Source: Clostridiales bacterium
GTDB taxonomy: Bacteria > Bacillota > Clostridia > Oscillospirales > Ruminococcaceae
Direction: 5' to 3'
DNA length: 31,338 bases
Assembly: GCA_029007575.1 (NCBI GenBank)
Contig: JAQXIB010000123.1
Location: 1 to 31,338, forward strand
This document shows, piece after piece, positions 1-6,997 of this stretch. The number at the start of each line of letters is the position of its first letter. Position 1 is the stretch's first letter. The notes beneath the pieces are model-generated. The model made no database searches. It was not told where the DNA came from and saw only the letters and a program-made list of their open reading frames with translations. Made by a program: the position numbers and the translations under genes.

Positions 1-210
1 CTCCTTCGGCACCGGCTCCCCCAATTTCCGATACTGCTTTGGTAAAAGGTTCATTTCTCCGATCTGCTCGTAATATTCGGTAATGGTCTTTTCGATTGCC
101 GGCTTTTCTTTCCGAAATCGAACATTGTCATATACGATATAGCCGACAAACCCGATGATGAGTACAATGAACAGAATGACGCCCCGATTCAGATTTCTGA
201 GTTTTTTCAT
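1..210 (-). CDS. Small membrane-anchored protein, partial (3' end outside window)
   Basis: The reverse strand opens with ATG at 210 and stays open to the edge of the window for 70 codons. The first residues, MKKLRNLNRG, are basic and are followed by a hydrophobic segment (about residues 11-26, VILFIVLIIGFVGYIV). After that comes a charged stretch that looks extracytoplasmic and includes EYYEQIG and LPKQYRKLG. This is the layout of a signal-anchored protein. An AAAGGGA ribosome binding site lies about ten bases upstream. I do not recognise the family, and the rest of the gene is cut off. The gene is separated from the methyltransferase gene behind it by a terminator, so it is probably its own transcription unit. 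Confidence 0.7.
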   Translation of the reverse strand, partial: MKKLRNLNRGVILFIVLIIGFVGYIVYDNVRFRKEKPAIEKTITEYYEQIGEMNLLPKQYRKLGEPVPKE

Positions 211-316
211 CTGCTTTTCGTCCCTTTCTTTGATATATGAATTTTAATTCACGTGAAATCAATTTCAATCATCAATGTGAATTGCTTACTCCGTTATCCA
301 TCATAGCATGAAAAGC

Positions 317-325
317 AGTATAGCA
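317..325 (-). promoter_or_regulatory. Possible extended -10 promoter for the partial gene at 1-210
   Basis: On the minus strand the sequence reads TGCTATACT, an extended -10 element. There is no convincing -35 at 17 bases. It lies between the methyltransferase terminator and the partial gene. The promoter of hpf has the same TGCTATACT core, which adds some support. Confidence 0.35.
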
Positions 326-396
326 CAAGGAATGTCATAAATTCGTAAGAAAGTCGTAAGGCGATTGAAATGATTGTAAGACAATCGACAAAGAAA

Positions 397-449
397 GCAA
401 AAAAACACTCAGCCTATGATGTGCCAAGCGCATCATAGGCTGAGTGTTT
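397..449 (-). terminator. Intrinsic terminator of the hpf-methyltransferase unit
   Basis: A perfect 19-bp inverted repeat (403-421 and 431-449) with a 9-base loop begins two bases past the stop codon of the methyltransferase gene. On the minus strand it runs straight into a T tract (about 405-397). This is a textbook Rho-independent terminator for the minus strand. Confidence 0.92.
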
Positions 450-451
450 GA

Positions 452-1582
452 TTACTTAAAATACATATACAGTTGACATTTGATCATGCCGTTATAAAGC
501 TTTCGTCGCTTGGTAGCCGGTCGGCCGAACAGCTTTTCAAATTGATCATGCGGTGTGATGATGTAATAATTAAGCATGCTCGGCAAAAATCGTTTCCCCA
601 TCGTTTTGTAGATTTCTTCTGCCTGCTTCAGATCCAACAACCGCTCACCGTAAGGAGGATTGCAGATCAGGATGCCATTTTTTACCGACGGCTCAAAATC
701 CGCTACATCCGCTCGCTTAAACTTGATACGGGAACTGACACCGGCTTTTTTGGCATTATGTTCCGACAGCAAAATGCTTTCGGGATCGATATCGCTGCCA
801 TAAGCAGTAAAAGATGCATCCCGGCGTATCAGATCAAAGCATCTTTGCCGTTCCTCGCGCCAAACACTTTCCGGAATCGCCTGCCAATTCTCAGACACAA
901 ACCTTCGATTGATGCCCGGCGCAATGTTCATAGCTTTGGTTGCTCCTTCGATCAGGAAAGTCCCCGATCCGCAAAACGGATCAAACAACACGCTGTCCGG
1001 CTTGATCCTGGCCAGATCCACAATACCCGCCGCCAGCGTTTCCTTGATCGGCGCCTCCATCGCATTTTTCCGATATCCCCGCTTATGCAGCCCCACACCG
1101 GAAGAGTCCAACATCACGGTTACTTCATTCTTTAAAATAGAAAACTGAAGCTGAAACAGCTCTCCGGTTTCCTAAAACCAAGATATCCCGTACTTTGCTT
1201 TTAGGCGCTCCACCGCGGCTTTTTTGACAATAGACTGGCAATCCGGAACACTGGTAAGCTTAGAGTTAATGGACCAGCCCTTGACCGGGAAACGATCTTT
1301 CTCCCCTATGAAATTTTCAAGCGGAAGCGCCTTTACCCCCTGAAACAACTCCTCAAAAGATTGTGCGATAAACTGTCCCAAAACAATCATCACACGCTCG
1401 GCGGTGCGCAAATTCAGATTTGCACGCGCCACCATCGAGGAATCCCCCCAAAAGGTCACTTTCCCGTCGCTGACCTGCACTTCGTCGCCGCCCATCCGTT
1501 TGATCTCACCGGCAAGAATGCTTTCCAATCCAAAAAGGCAAGGGCATAATAACTTTAATTTACTCAACGATTGCTCCTCCAT
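452..1582 (-). pseudogene. THUMP-domain class I rRNA (guanine-N2) methyltransferase (YpsC/RlmL-like), interrupted by in-frame TAG
   Basis: Two open segments, 1582-1172 and 1171-452, lie in the same frame and are separated only by a TAG at 1172-1174. The first carries an N-terminal ferredoxin-like/THUMP region. The second carries a Rossmann methyltransferase with SAM motif DPFCGSGTFLIEGA and catalytic motif NPPYGERL. Joined, they give about 376 residues, the usual length of Firmicute YpsC-like proteins, which methylate 23S rRNA at a guanine N2. The stop falls in KYGISWF(stop)ETG, where relatives normally carry Glu, so a GAG to TAG change explains it. The real start is probably the TTG at 1567: GGAGGAG lies six bases before it, while the ATG at 1582 has no good site. 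The gene follows hpf by about 20 bases. It may be a true nonsense allele or a sequencing error. Confidence 0.8.
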
Positions 1583-1603
1583 CTGTTCCGCACGCGGAAT
1601 CCT

Positions 1604-2113
1604 CTACATTTCCGACTCCAAAACCGCATAATTACCGTCTTTTCTGCGGTAAACAACATTTACCTCATTCGTTTGCGCATCACGATACATGAAAAAGGTA
1701 TGACCAAGCAAATTCATCTGCAAAATCGCCTCGGTGACATCCATCGGCTTAAGGTTAAACTTTTTGTATTTGACAACATCAAACTGTTCTTCCTCTTCTT
1801 CCGGCTGAAAATCCGCCAGACCCTGGGTCAGCTTCTTTTCCAGCTTGGTCTTATTCTTACGAATCTGACGAATAATGGTATCGACAGCGTCATCCAAAGC
1901 GTCCAGCTTATCCACAGCGCTTTTTTCCGCCCGGAAGATGTAATTATTATTTTTTATGGTAAGCTCCACGACAGCCATATCTTTTATGGCTGTAACAGCC
2001 ACGTTGACAGTCGGGTCTTGCAGCACCTTTTCAATTTTGATCAATTTCTTTTCTGCTTTCTGCTTAAAATCATCGGTCAAAGTTACTTTTTTTGCGACAA
2101 ATACTACGTTCAT
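1604..2113 (-). CDS. hpf: Ribosome hibernation promoting factor, long form
   Basis: The 169-residue product has the two domains of long HPF. The N-terminal RaiA-like domain (about residues 1-95, from MNVVFVAKKVTLT) binds the 30S decoding region. The C-terminal dimerisation domain (about 113-169) contains KYKKFNLKPMDVTEAILQM, LGHTFFMYRD and a terminal VYRRKDGNYAVL. An acidic EEEEE linker separates them. The long form makes 100S ribosome dimers in stationary phase. I place the start at ATG 2113, because AAAGGATG lies eight bases upstream and homologues begin here; the frame stays open to 2176, but those 21 residues are not typical of the family. The gene ends in TAG, which shows that TAG is a normal stop in this genome. 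Confidence 0.95.
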   Translation of the reverse strand: MNVVFVAKKVTLTDDFKQKAEKKLIKIEKVLQDPTVNVAVTAIKDMAVVELTIKNNNYIFRAEKSAVDKLDALDDAVDTIIRQIRKNKTKLEKKLTQGLADFQPEEEEEQFDVVKYKKFNLKPMDVTEAILQMNLLGHTFFMYRDAQTNEVNVVYRRKDGNYAVLESEM

Positions 2114-2208
2114 AGTCAGCCATCCTTTCTGAAATCCACTCCGAAGCAGTGTGTGCCGAATTTCTGCTTTGGACACAGAAAATGAAAAATATCGTTTTCT
2201 GTAATATT

Positions 2209-2237
2209 AGTATAGCACATTTTCATAAAAAACACAA
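2209..2237 (-). promoter_or_regulatory. Promoter of hpf
   Basis: On the minus strand, -35 TTGTGT (2237-2232), a 17-base spacer ending in TGC, and -10 TATACT (2214-2209) form an extended -10 sigma-A type promoter. Transcription should begin near 2202, giving a leader of about 90 bases. That leader contains a short possible hairpin (AAGCAG/CTGCTT). Confidence 0.6.
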
Positions 2238-2344
2238 GTAAACTTATTTTTCATCCGTACTATAACCTGTCAGCAAGACAGAAATTTTTTCGTTCTGTTC
2301 TTCCTGTTGTCCCTGTAAATCAGGTGGACAACTTTGCCGTGAAC

Positions 2345-2400
2345 ATATTCAGGGAGAGGTTTTTCTCCTCTCCCTGAATATCAAAAAATTTTTTTCTTTT
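2345..2400 (+). terminator. Strong hairpin with downstream T-rich tract (plus orientation)
   Basis: A perfect 15-bp inverted repeat (2345-2359 and 2367-2381) with a 7-base loop is followed on the plus strand by CAAAAAA and then a T-rich run (2389-2400). On the minus strand no T tract follows the hairpin. The orientation is odd, since no plus-strand gene lies upstream of it. It overlaps the end of the truncated ABC ATPase reading frame and may have arrived with the deletion that truncated that gene. Confidence 0.5.
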
Positions 2401-2525
2401 TCGGTTGCGGCTCCGTTCGGACCGATGAATCCAAAAAATTCTTCTTCCACACAGAGATTCAAAGCGCTGATTCCTCTCGCCTTACCATAATTTTTAGTAA
2501 GATCGATTGTTTCAATAACCGGCAT
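2349..2525 (-). pseudogene. Truncated ABC transporter ATP-binding protein (N-terminal stub)
   Basis: From ATG 2525 the minus strand encodes MPVIETIDLTKNYGKARGIS and then NLCVEEEFFGFIGPNGA. This is the start of a typical ABC ATPase, up to the first half of the Walker A motif (GPNGAGKST in the family). Homology ends exactly there: the next residues are ATEKEKNFLIF and a tail stopping at TGA 2349-2351. Only 58 of the roughly 230-300 residues expected are encoded, so the stub cannot bind ATP. The initiation region is intact, with AGGAGG eight bases before the ATG and a good promoter upstream. This indicates that a deletion removed the rest of a regulated transporter gene and any genes behind it. 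The divergent HTH gene was probably its repressor. Confidence 0.75.
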
Positions 2526-2568
2526 ATTTTTTCCTCCTGATCACAGATGAAACAATGTCCATCCGATA

Positions 2569-2597
2569 TTGGAAATTTTTCCTATGTCTTATATTAT
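2569..2597 (+). promoter_or_regulatory. Promoter of the tandem-HTH regulator
   Basis: On the plus strand, -35 TTGGAA (2569-2574), a 17-base spacer and -10 TATTAT (2592-2597) form a good sigma-A type promoter. The expected start point, near 2604, falls inside the palindrome at 2597-2612. This argues for autoregulation and for a start codon well downstream of 2555. Confidence 0.55.
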
Positions 2598-2622
2598 ATC
2601 GCAAATGCGATACTATTCTCAA
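2593..2622 (-). promoter_or_regulatory. Promoter of the truncated ABC ATPase gene
   Basis: On the minus strand, -35 TTGAGA (2622-2617), an 18-base spacer and a perfect -10 TATAAT (2598-2593) are visible. The palindrome at 2597-2612 fills most of the spacer, so a protein bound there would block the promoter. The promoter is face to face with the plus-strand promoter at 2569-2597. Confidence 0.65.
2597..2612. promoter_or_regulatory. Palindromic operator between divergent promoters
   Basis: TATCGCAAATGCGATA has 7-bp arms (TATCGCA/TGCGATA) around two central bases. It lies between the -35 and -10 of the minus-strand promoter and over the predicted start point of the plus-strand promoter. It is the natural candidate site for the adjacent tandem-HTH protein. 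Binding is inferred from position and symmetry only. Confidence 0.55.
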
Positions 2623-2719
2623 TCACACAATGCTGTATGAGTATAAACACAGCAAAATGCTGATGCACTTGAGATTTACCTTTGAATCATTGAACACATT
2701 AAACAGTCCCGGAGAATAT

Positions 2720-3085
2720 ATGAGGTATTATCGCCAACTGAGGAAGCTTACCACAAGGCAACTTGCAGAGAAGTTAAACATTGTACCGGCAACAGTTCTC
2801 GGGTATGAACAGGGACGTTTCCCGATACCGTATGAAATTGCAAAATCTTTAGCAGATATATTTGAGGTTTCCGCCGACTTGTTTTTTGATGACTACTGTA
2901 TTTTTATAGGAATGCCGTACCAAGAACAGTTGCGCACTGTACGAAAATTACACAATTTAAACCAAACCGATTTTGCAGTTAAAGCCGGTATCAGCCCGAG
3001 TATCTATTCAAAATGGGAATCAGGCAACCGCCGTCCATCACGAAAAATGTATCAGCATTTAAAAGCGGCTTTCCCGGAAATATAA
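2720..3085 (+). CDS. Tandem Xre-type helix-turn-helix transcriptional regulator
   Basis: The product has two Xre/Cro-like HTH domains and almost nothing else. The first covers about residues 1-56, with MRYYRQLRKLTTRQLAEKLN and VLGYEQGRFPIP. The second covers about 67-121, with LNQTDFAVKAGIS and YSKWESGNRRPSRK. FDDY and FIGMPYQEQ link them. I chose ATG 2720 because GGAG sits five bases before it and the predicted transcript starts near 2604. In-frame ATGs at 2630, 2657 and 2663 lack a ribosome binding site, so a longer N-terminus is possible but less likely. The gene is divergent from the ABC ATPase stub and shares an operator region with it, so it was probably the local autoregulated repressor of a transporter that is now lost. 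Confidence 0.75.
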   Translation: MRYYRQLRKLTTRQLAEKLNIVPATVLGYEQGRFPIPYEIAKSLADIFEVSADLFFDDYCIFIGMPYQEQLRTVRKLHNLNQTDFAVKAGISPSIYSKWESGNRRPSRKMYQHLKAAFPEI

Positions 3086-3185
3086 AGGCAACACCGCATA
3101 ATAGCGGATGAAGATTGTCGTCAGTCAGCTGTTGAGCAGAAACACCGTTGAATTTCCGAATATCCGCTCTGATATGCGCACCAAA

Positions 3186-3991
3186 TCAAGCCGCCAGACG
3201 GGAAGGTCTGTCAGCCAGAATCAGGTTTGCCAGAGCAAACAGCATATTCAGTTTTGCCGTCTGCTTTCGCAGATCTCGGCATCGTGTTTTTCGGCACCAA
3301 GCTGTCCCTTGACGACAGCCAATACATGCTCCACTTTTACTCTCACTGATGATTTTTTGTGTTCTCTTCGTTTAATCTGTGCCTGCGAACGTCCGGAATT
3401 CTTCTTGTATTGGGATGGTCTGCGATTGACTTTGTACCCGATCTTTTTGCCCTGCTTGTTTTTTATGACGGCATCTTCCCGCTTTTCAACACCAAAGATA
3501 GCCGCTGTCTCCGTAAATGACTTCTTCTCGCCTATTAATAGCTTTGAGGTCATGCTGACATCGTGTTCGTTGGCTCCGGTCACTTCCAAGGTGTAAACAA
3601 TTCCACTGTCTTTATCTACCCCAATATGTGCCTTGTACCCGAAATGCCAGTCTGACCCCTTTTTCACCGAGTGGGCATCCAGATCCCGTTGTCACTCCTT
3701 GTTTTTGGCCGAACTCGGTGCCTCAATGATGGCGTAATCCACGATCGTCCCCTTCTTGAGGATCAACCCTCGGTGGGTCAGTTTTTTTACTACGAGAGCA
3801 AAGAATTTTTCATGAATTTGGTGGTTCATGAGCAGGTTGCGGAATCTGCCGATGGCGTCGCCGTCCGTAATCTGATTACTGGATTCCACGCCGCAGAAAT
3901 CCGAAAAAGTCTGGCTGTCGATGGCCTCACTTCAAGTGCTACACCTTCGACCTCTCGGACAACTCTCCGTATGAAAATGTATTGTCAGCAT
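3186..3991 (-). pseudogene. Decayed IS5-family transposase
   Basis: The minus strand encodes pieces of a DDE transposase. These include IDSQTFSDFCGVESSNQ, GRFRNLLMNHQ, GLILKKGTIVDYAIIEAPSS (containing the first catalytic Asp region), KKGSDWHFGYKAHIGVDKDS and VTGANEHDVSM. The C-terminal end, LRKQTAKLNMLFALANLILA, is in another frame and stops at 3186. The damage is an in-frame TGA at 3692-3694, a frameshift near 3290 and at least two frameshifts in the N-terminal part (about 3900-3960). Everything upstream of about 3991 is missing. The copy cannot make an active transposase. No terminal inverted repeat pair could be found; the sequence just after the HTH gene (3086 onward, GGCAACACCGC) may be one old end. 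Confidence 0.85.
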
Positions 3992-4081
3992 GTTTTTTGA
4001 ATCACAGAACAATGCAAGAAAAAATCTCTTAGGACATACCCCCTCATTTTGGACCGAAAATCTGTCTTAGGAGATATAGAT

Positions 4082-4648
4082 ATGTATTACGATCCAAATG
4101 AACTGAAAAACTATCCCGAAATCATGAACAAGGAGCAGTTTACAAAGCTCTGCCACATTGCAAAACGAACGGCGCTGTATCTGCTTGAATCGGGACTTGT
4201 GCCCTGCGAATGTACTGGACAGAAAACACGGTGCTATAAGATTAAGAAATCGGATATCGTCGCGTTTGTAAACGATAAAGCGGTCAATCCGAACAAATAC
4301 ATTCCGCCCGAGCATTGGTATATCTACGGGAATGGTGAAAAATCCTTCACCGTCCGCGTGTACCCCGACGGCTCTATTTCAAAAGAAAAAATGAAAGGGT
4401 ATTATAAAAATTGCCTTGCCAAATACCCCGACCTTATGACAACGCAGGATGTTGTACGCTTCACCGGCTATGTCCGTGAAACCGTAGCCAATTGGGTAAA
4501 CAATGGCCATTTGCAGATCCTCACAAAAACCTATACATTCCACATCCCAAAGGTCTACCTCATCAACTTCCTCTGCTCCGATTACTATAACAATCTTATC
4601 CGTAAAACTCCGAAACATGTAAATGCTCTGTGGCAGATGAACAGGTAA
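4082..4648 (+). CDS. Excisionase-like double helix-turn-helix protein (mobile-element associated)
   Basis: The 188-residue product has two similar DNA-binding modules. The first, about residues 10-60, contains YPEIMNKEQFTKLCHIAKRT and ESGLVPCECTGQKTRCYKI. The second, about 120-175, contains YPDLMTTQDVVRFTGYVRET and HIPKVYLINFLCSDYYNN. Each resembles the MerR/excisionase winged helix. Proteins of this type are common beside integrases in conjugative and mobilisable elements of Clostridia, where they may act in excision or gene control; that is family knowledge recalled, not tested here. ATG 4082 is chosen because AGGAG lies eight bases upstream; the frame opens at 4049. No integrase is present, so this is probably a leftover of an element. 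The TnpV-like gene follows after 59 bases. Confidence 0.7.
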   Translation: MYYDPNELKNYPEIMNKEQFTKLCHIAKRTALYLLESGLVPCECTGQKTRCYKIKKSDIVAFVNDKAVNPNKYIPPEHWYIYGNGEKSFTVRVYPDGSISKEKMKGYYKNCLAKYPDLMTTQDVVRFTGYVRETVANWVNNGHLQILTKTYTFHIPKVYLINFLCSDYYNNLIRKTPKHVNALWQMNR

Positions 4649-4707
4649 TCGCACATTTAACAGAACGGATAAAATGATTTATAATGTGAGCATAGGAGGG
4701 ATAATGT

Positions 4708-5007
4708 ATGAAAGACGAATTTGTAAAAAGCATCGGTATTTGGGGACAGCGTCATTATGACTATCTGAGAAAGAACAAACCGATGGTCATCAATGTCATG
4801 CGAATGAACGGCACGCTTGAACGGTATTTGCAAGATACTGATCGCAACGCCCATGAGATGTTCGACAAGCTGATGAAAGAATTCGCCGAGTTCGAAGGCG
4901 TCACAGAACAACTCAAAGCTAGCAATCAATTGTCATGGGTTCGGCGGATGAATAACATTCGGGAACGAGTAACAGAAGTGGTCAATGCAGAAATGGTGTT
5001 CGTATGA
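4708..5007 (+). CDS. TnpV-like transposon-encoded protein
   Basis: The 99-residue product resembles TnpV, a small accessory protein of Tn4451-type mobilisable transposons of Clostridia. The matching parts are LRKNKPMVINVMRMNGTLER, a DTDRNAHEMFDKLMKEFAE helix and a C-terminal NQLSWVRRMNNIRERVTEVV helix. It has no membrane segment and looks all-helical. Its biochemical role is not established. AGGAGGG seven bases before ATG 4708 supports the start. The large serine recombinase and mobilisation genes that usually accompany TnpV are absent, so with the upstream excisionase-like gene this is an orphaned element fragment. It runs towards the bidirectional terminator at 5076-5121. Confidence 0.75.
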   Translation: MKDEFVKSIGIWGQRHYDYLRKNKPMVINVMRMNGTLERYLQDTDRNAHEMFDKLMKEFAEFEGVTEQLKASNQLSWVRRMNNIRERVTEVVNAEMVFV

Positions 5008-5075
5008 GAAAGAAAAAAACTATCTTCCTCCGAAACTATCAGCCTTGATACATATATCAGCTATTCCAAACAAAC

Positions 5076-5121
5076 AACAAATCCGAACTCATCTCCAATC
5101 AGAGAAAAGTTCGGATTTGTT
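5076..5121. terminator. Bidirectional terminator between the mobile remnant and the glycan locus
   Basis: A 14-bp perfect inverted repeat (5076-5089 and 5108-5121) extends, with a two-base bulge, into AAACAAAC/GTTTGTTT flanks. T-rich sequence follows it on both strands. It lies nine bases beyond the last stop of the minus-strand locus and about 70 bases after the TnpV-like gene, so it should stop transcription from both sides. Confidence 0.85.
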
Positions 5122-5130
5122 CTGTTTGTT

Positions 5131-6984
5131 TTATTGATATTGGCACGCACCGATATCCGGCGCCCCGACAGGAAGCTTCTTTCCGAAGTAATCCTTTTCT
5201 CCGTTGTTTGAGATTGTTTTTCCGGCCTTTAAACAAGGAGAACTACTTGTGAGCTGATATCCCTGGACTTTATTTTTTCCTGCTCCTGTCCCTGGTGCGC
5301 TCAACATCGGATCCACTCCGATTTTATTTCCACTACCCAACTTGATACCGCCCTCTGCGTGAGGAGATTTAGCAGGGCTTTTTCCAAAAAATATGTTGTT
5401 CTCAAATGTCATGTTGACAACTGCATTTGATGTGCTGATTCCCTGGCCATCTTTGTTATCGACAAACTTTCCATAAGAACCGCTAGCCAGCGTATTGTCG
5501 TTGACAAAAATATTATTGGTAAATGTCGTATCATTTTTATTTGTCCAAAGTAAGCAGTTGATCGTACCATTAGAATATCCTTTTTCGGTATAAAAAGTAT
5601 TATTGTATACTTTTAGTCCGGTCACTTCTTCGCCTTTAATTGCAATCAGACTATTCAGATCATTTTGACTGATATTATAACGCACCGTCGTTTTACGATT
5701 CCAATGGCCATCGCTATCCGTACAGACCAGCAAAAAGCCCCCTTCATTATCATGGCTGTAATTATACTGCACGAGGGTATTATTGCAGTTGATGTCCACA
5801 TCGAGTCCTTGCCCATCTCCGCCGGCTAGCTTGGTATGATATACCTCATTGTACTGCATTACAGCATTATCCGAATTGTGTGGCCACATACCTGCAGTTG
5901 GAAAACTTTCATTGAAACAATTGTTGTAAAGCAGATTGTTTTCCATGATACAACCGTCAGTGGTGCTGATCCACATACCGTCAGATTCTATATCATGCAG
6001 TACATTGTTCCGAATCACCACATTAGTGCAGGGCAGATATGGCTTTGGCTGCAAATCCCATTTTACCCCTTCCCGTTTTCCGAACATGGAACTGATGATA
6101 ATTCCGCAACCGCTAATGTCAGAAATTGTACAATCTTCAATTCTGAGATCATTAAATTTGTTATTCACACCAGCCTCCCTGTTCTGAACAAAAATACCGG
6201 CTGATTCTCGGTTGGCATTTGATTTAATGTTGTGGATATTCAAATTTTTCAGATAAATGTGAGATAATACAGGAGATGTCATATTGAGTCCACCGGTCGT
6301 GATATAAATTCCCCGCCTTTGCTCCATGTTTCCGTTTCCGATATTGGTAATTTCCAGATTGCTGATTTCAATATATTGGGAATTATGAATCAATACAACC
6401 TCTTTATCCGAGCAGTTGATAACGGGCTTGGCACCCGTACCATAAGAACTAACAATAACAGGCTTATTTGCTGTCCCATGCGCAACAATTGTCAAATGCT
6501 CTTCAAAGATACTGCCGCATTTTAACAATATTTTTGCACCGGGGCCCAAATCATAACTGGGAACAGCAGAAAGAGACTGAAAAGGACTTTTGGGACTAAG
6601 ACCGTCGTTGTCGTCATTGCCCGCTTTGGAATCTACATAAAAGGTATCGGTATAAAGTCCATCGGCATTCGGTTTTCCATCATTACCGGAAGATATCTCG
6701 CTTTTTGCCGAAGTCAATGCCGACGTTTTTTCAGATGCAAGATTGCTGTTTGGTGATACCACGTTGCCGCTTTCTACATTTTCTATGGCAGAGTTTTCTG
6801 CACTTTCTGTTTCCGACGCCAAATTCCAAGTGCTTTCGGCACTTTCCGAATAGACAGATTCTACCGAGCCGGAGTTTTGAGATGGACTTTTCCCACATCC
6901 TGCAAATGCGGTGGTCATGATGAGCAGTGCCGATAAAAGCAGAGCGATAAAATATCTCGTGGTGCCGGTTCTGTTCACTTTCAA
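5131..6984 (-). CDS. Secreted right-handed beta-helix lipoprotein (family A, extracellular copy)
   Basis: This 617-residue protein has a type II signal peptide ending AFAGC (lipidated Cys30), a Ser/Glu/Asn-rich stalk to about residue 105, and then a right-handed parallel beta-helix. The helix opens with FYVDSKAGNDDNDGLSPKSP and LGPGAKILLKCGSIF. Many PbH1-like coils follow, rich in NN, such as VIRNNVLHDIESDGMWI, MENNLLYNN and TFENNIFFGKSP. The C-terminal DIGACQYQ is common in this class. Such folds are typical of polysaccharide lyases and some hydrolases acting on acidic or complex glycans; the substrate cannot be read from sequence. The start is TTG 6984, preceded by GGAGGG at eight bases. 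It is the last gene of the locus. The opening motif matches the cytoplasmic protein at 12089-13360. Confidence 0.85.
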   Translation of the reverse strand: MKVNRTGTTRYFIALLLSALLIMTTAFAGCGKSPSQNSGSVESVYSESAESTWNLASETESAENSAIENVESGNVVSPNSNLASEKTSALTSAKSEISSGNDGKPNADGLYTDTFYVDSKAGNDDNDGLSPKSPFQSLSAVPSYDLGPGAKILLKCGSIFEEHLTIVAHGTANKPVIVSSYGTGAKPVINCSDKEVVLIHNSQYIEISNLEITNIGNGNMEQRRGIYITTGGLNMTSPVLSHIYLKNLNIHNIKSNANRESAGIFVQNREAGVNNKFNDLRIEDCTISDISGCGIIISSMFGKREGVKWDLQPKPYLPCTNVVIRNNVLHDIESDGMWISTTDGCIMENNLLYNNCFNESFPTAGMWPHNSDNAVMQYNEVYHTKLAGGDGQGLDVDINCNNTLVQYNYSHDNEGGFLLVCTDSDGHWNRKTTVRYNISQNDLNSLIAIKGEEVTGLKVYNNTFYTEKGYSNGTINCLLWTNKNDTTFTNNIFVNDNTLASGSYGKFVDNKDGQGISTSNAVVNMTFENNIFFGKSPAKSPHAEGGIKLGSGNKIGVDPMLSAPGTGAGKNKVQGYQLTSSSPCLKAGKTISNNGEKDYFGKKLPVGAPDIGACQYQ

Positions 6985-6997
6985 TTGCTATTCCCTC

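Noticed and set aside
473..1135. 220-codon plus-strand open frame
   Set aside because: It lies wholly opposite the methyltransferase gene, whose protein motifs are clear. The frame has no recognisable domain.
1172..1174. TAG recoding to an amino acid across the genome
   Set aside because: hpf and the gene at 6998-7807 end at TAG in the expected place, so TAG is an ordinary stop here.
1571..2185. 204-codon plus-strand open frame
   Set aside because: It is the antisense shadow of hpf; the sense protein is unmistakable.
2345..2381. Terminator for the truncated ABC gene on the minus strand
   Set aside because: The T-rich tract follows the hairpin only on the plus strand, so a minus-strand terminator is not supported.
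3108..3596. 162-codon plus-strand open frame after the HTH gene
   Set aside because: It is antisense to the transposase remnant, which gives clear IS5-type protein fragments on the minus strand.
3086..4081. Complete insertion sequence with terminal repeats
   Set aside because: No matching pair of terminal inverted repeats or target duplication could be found, and the N-terminal end of the transposase is missing.
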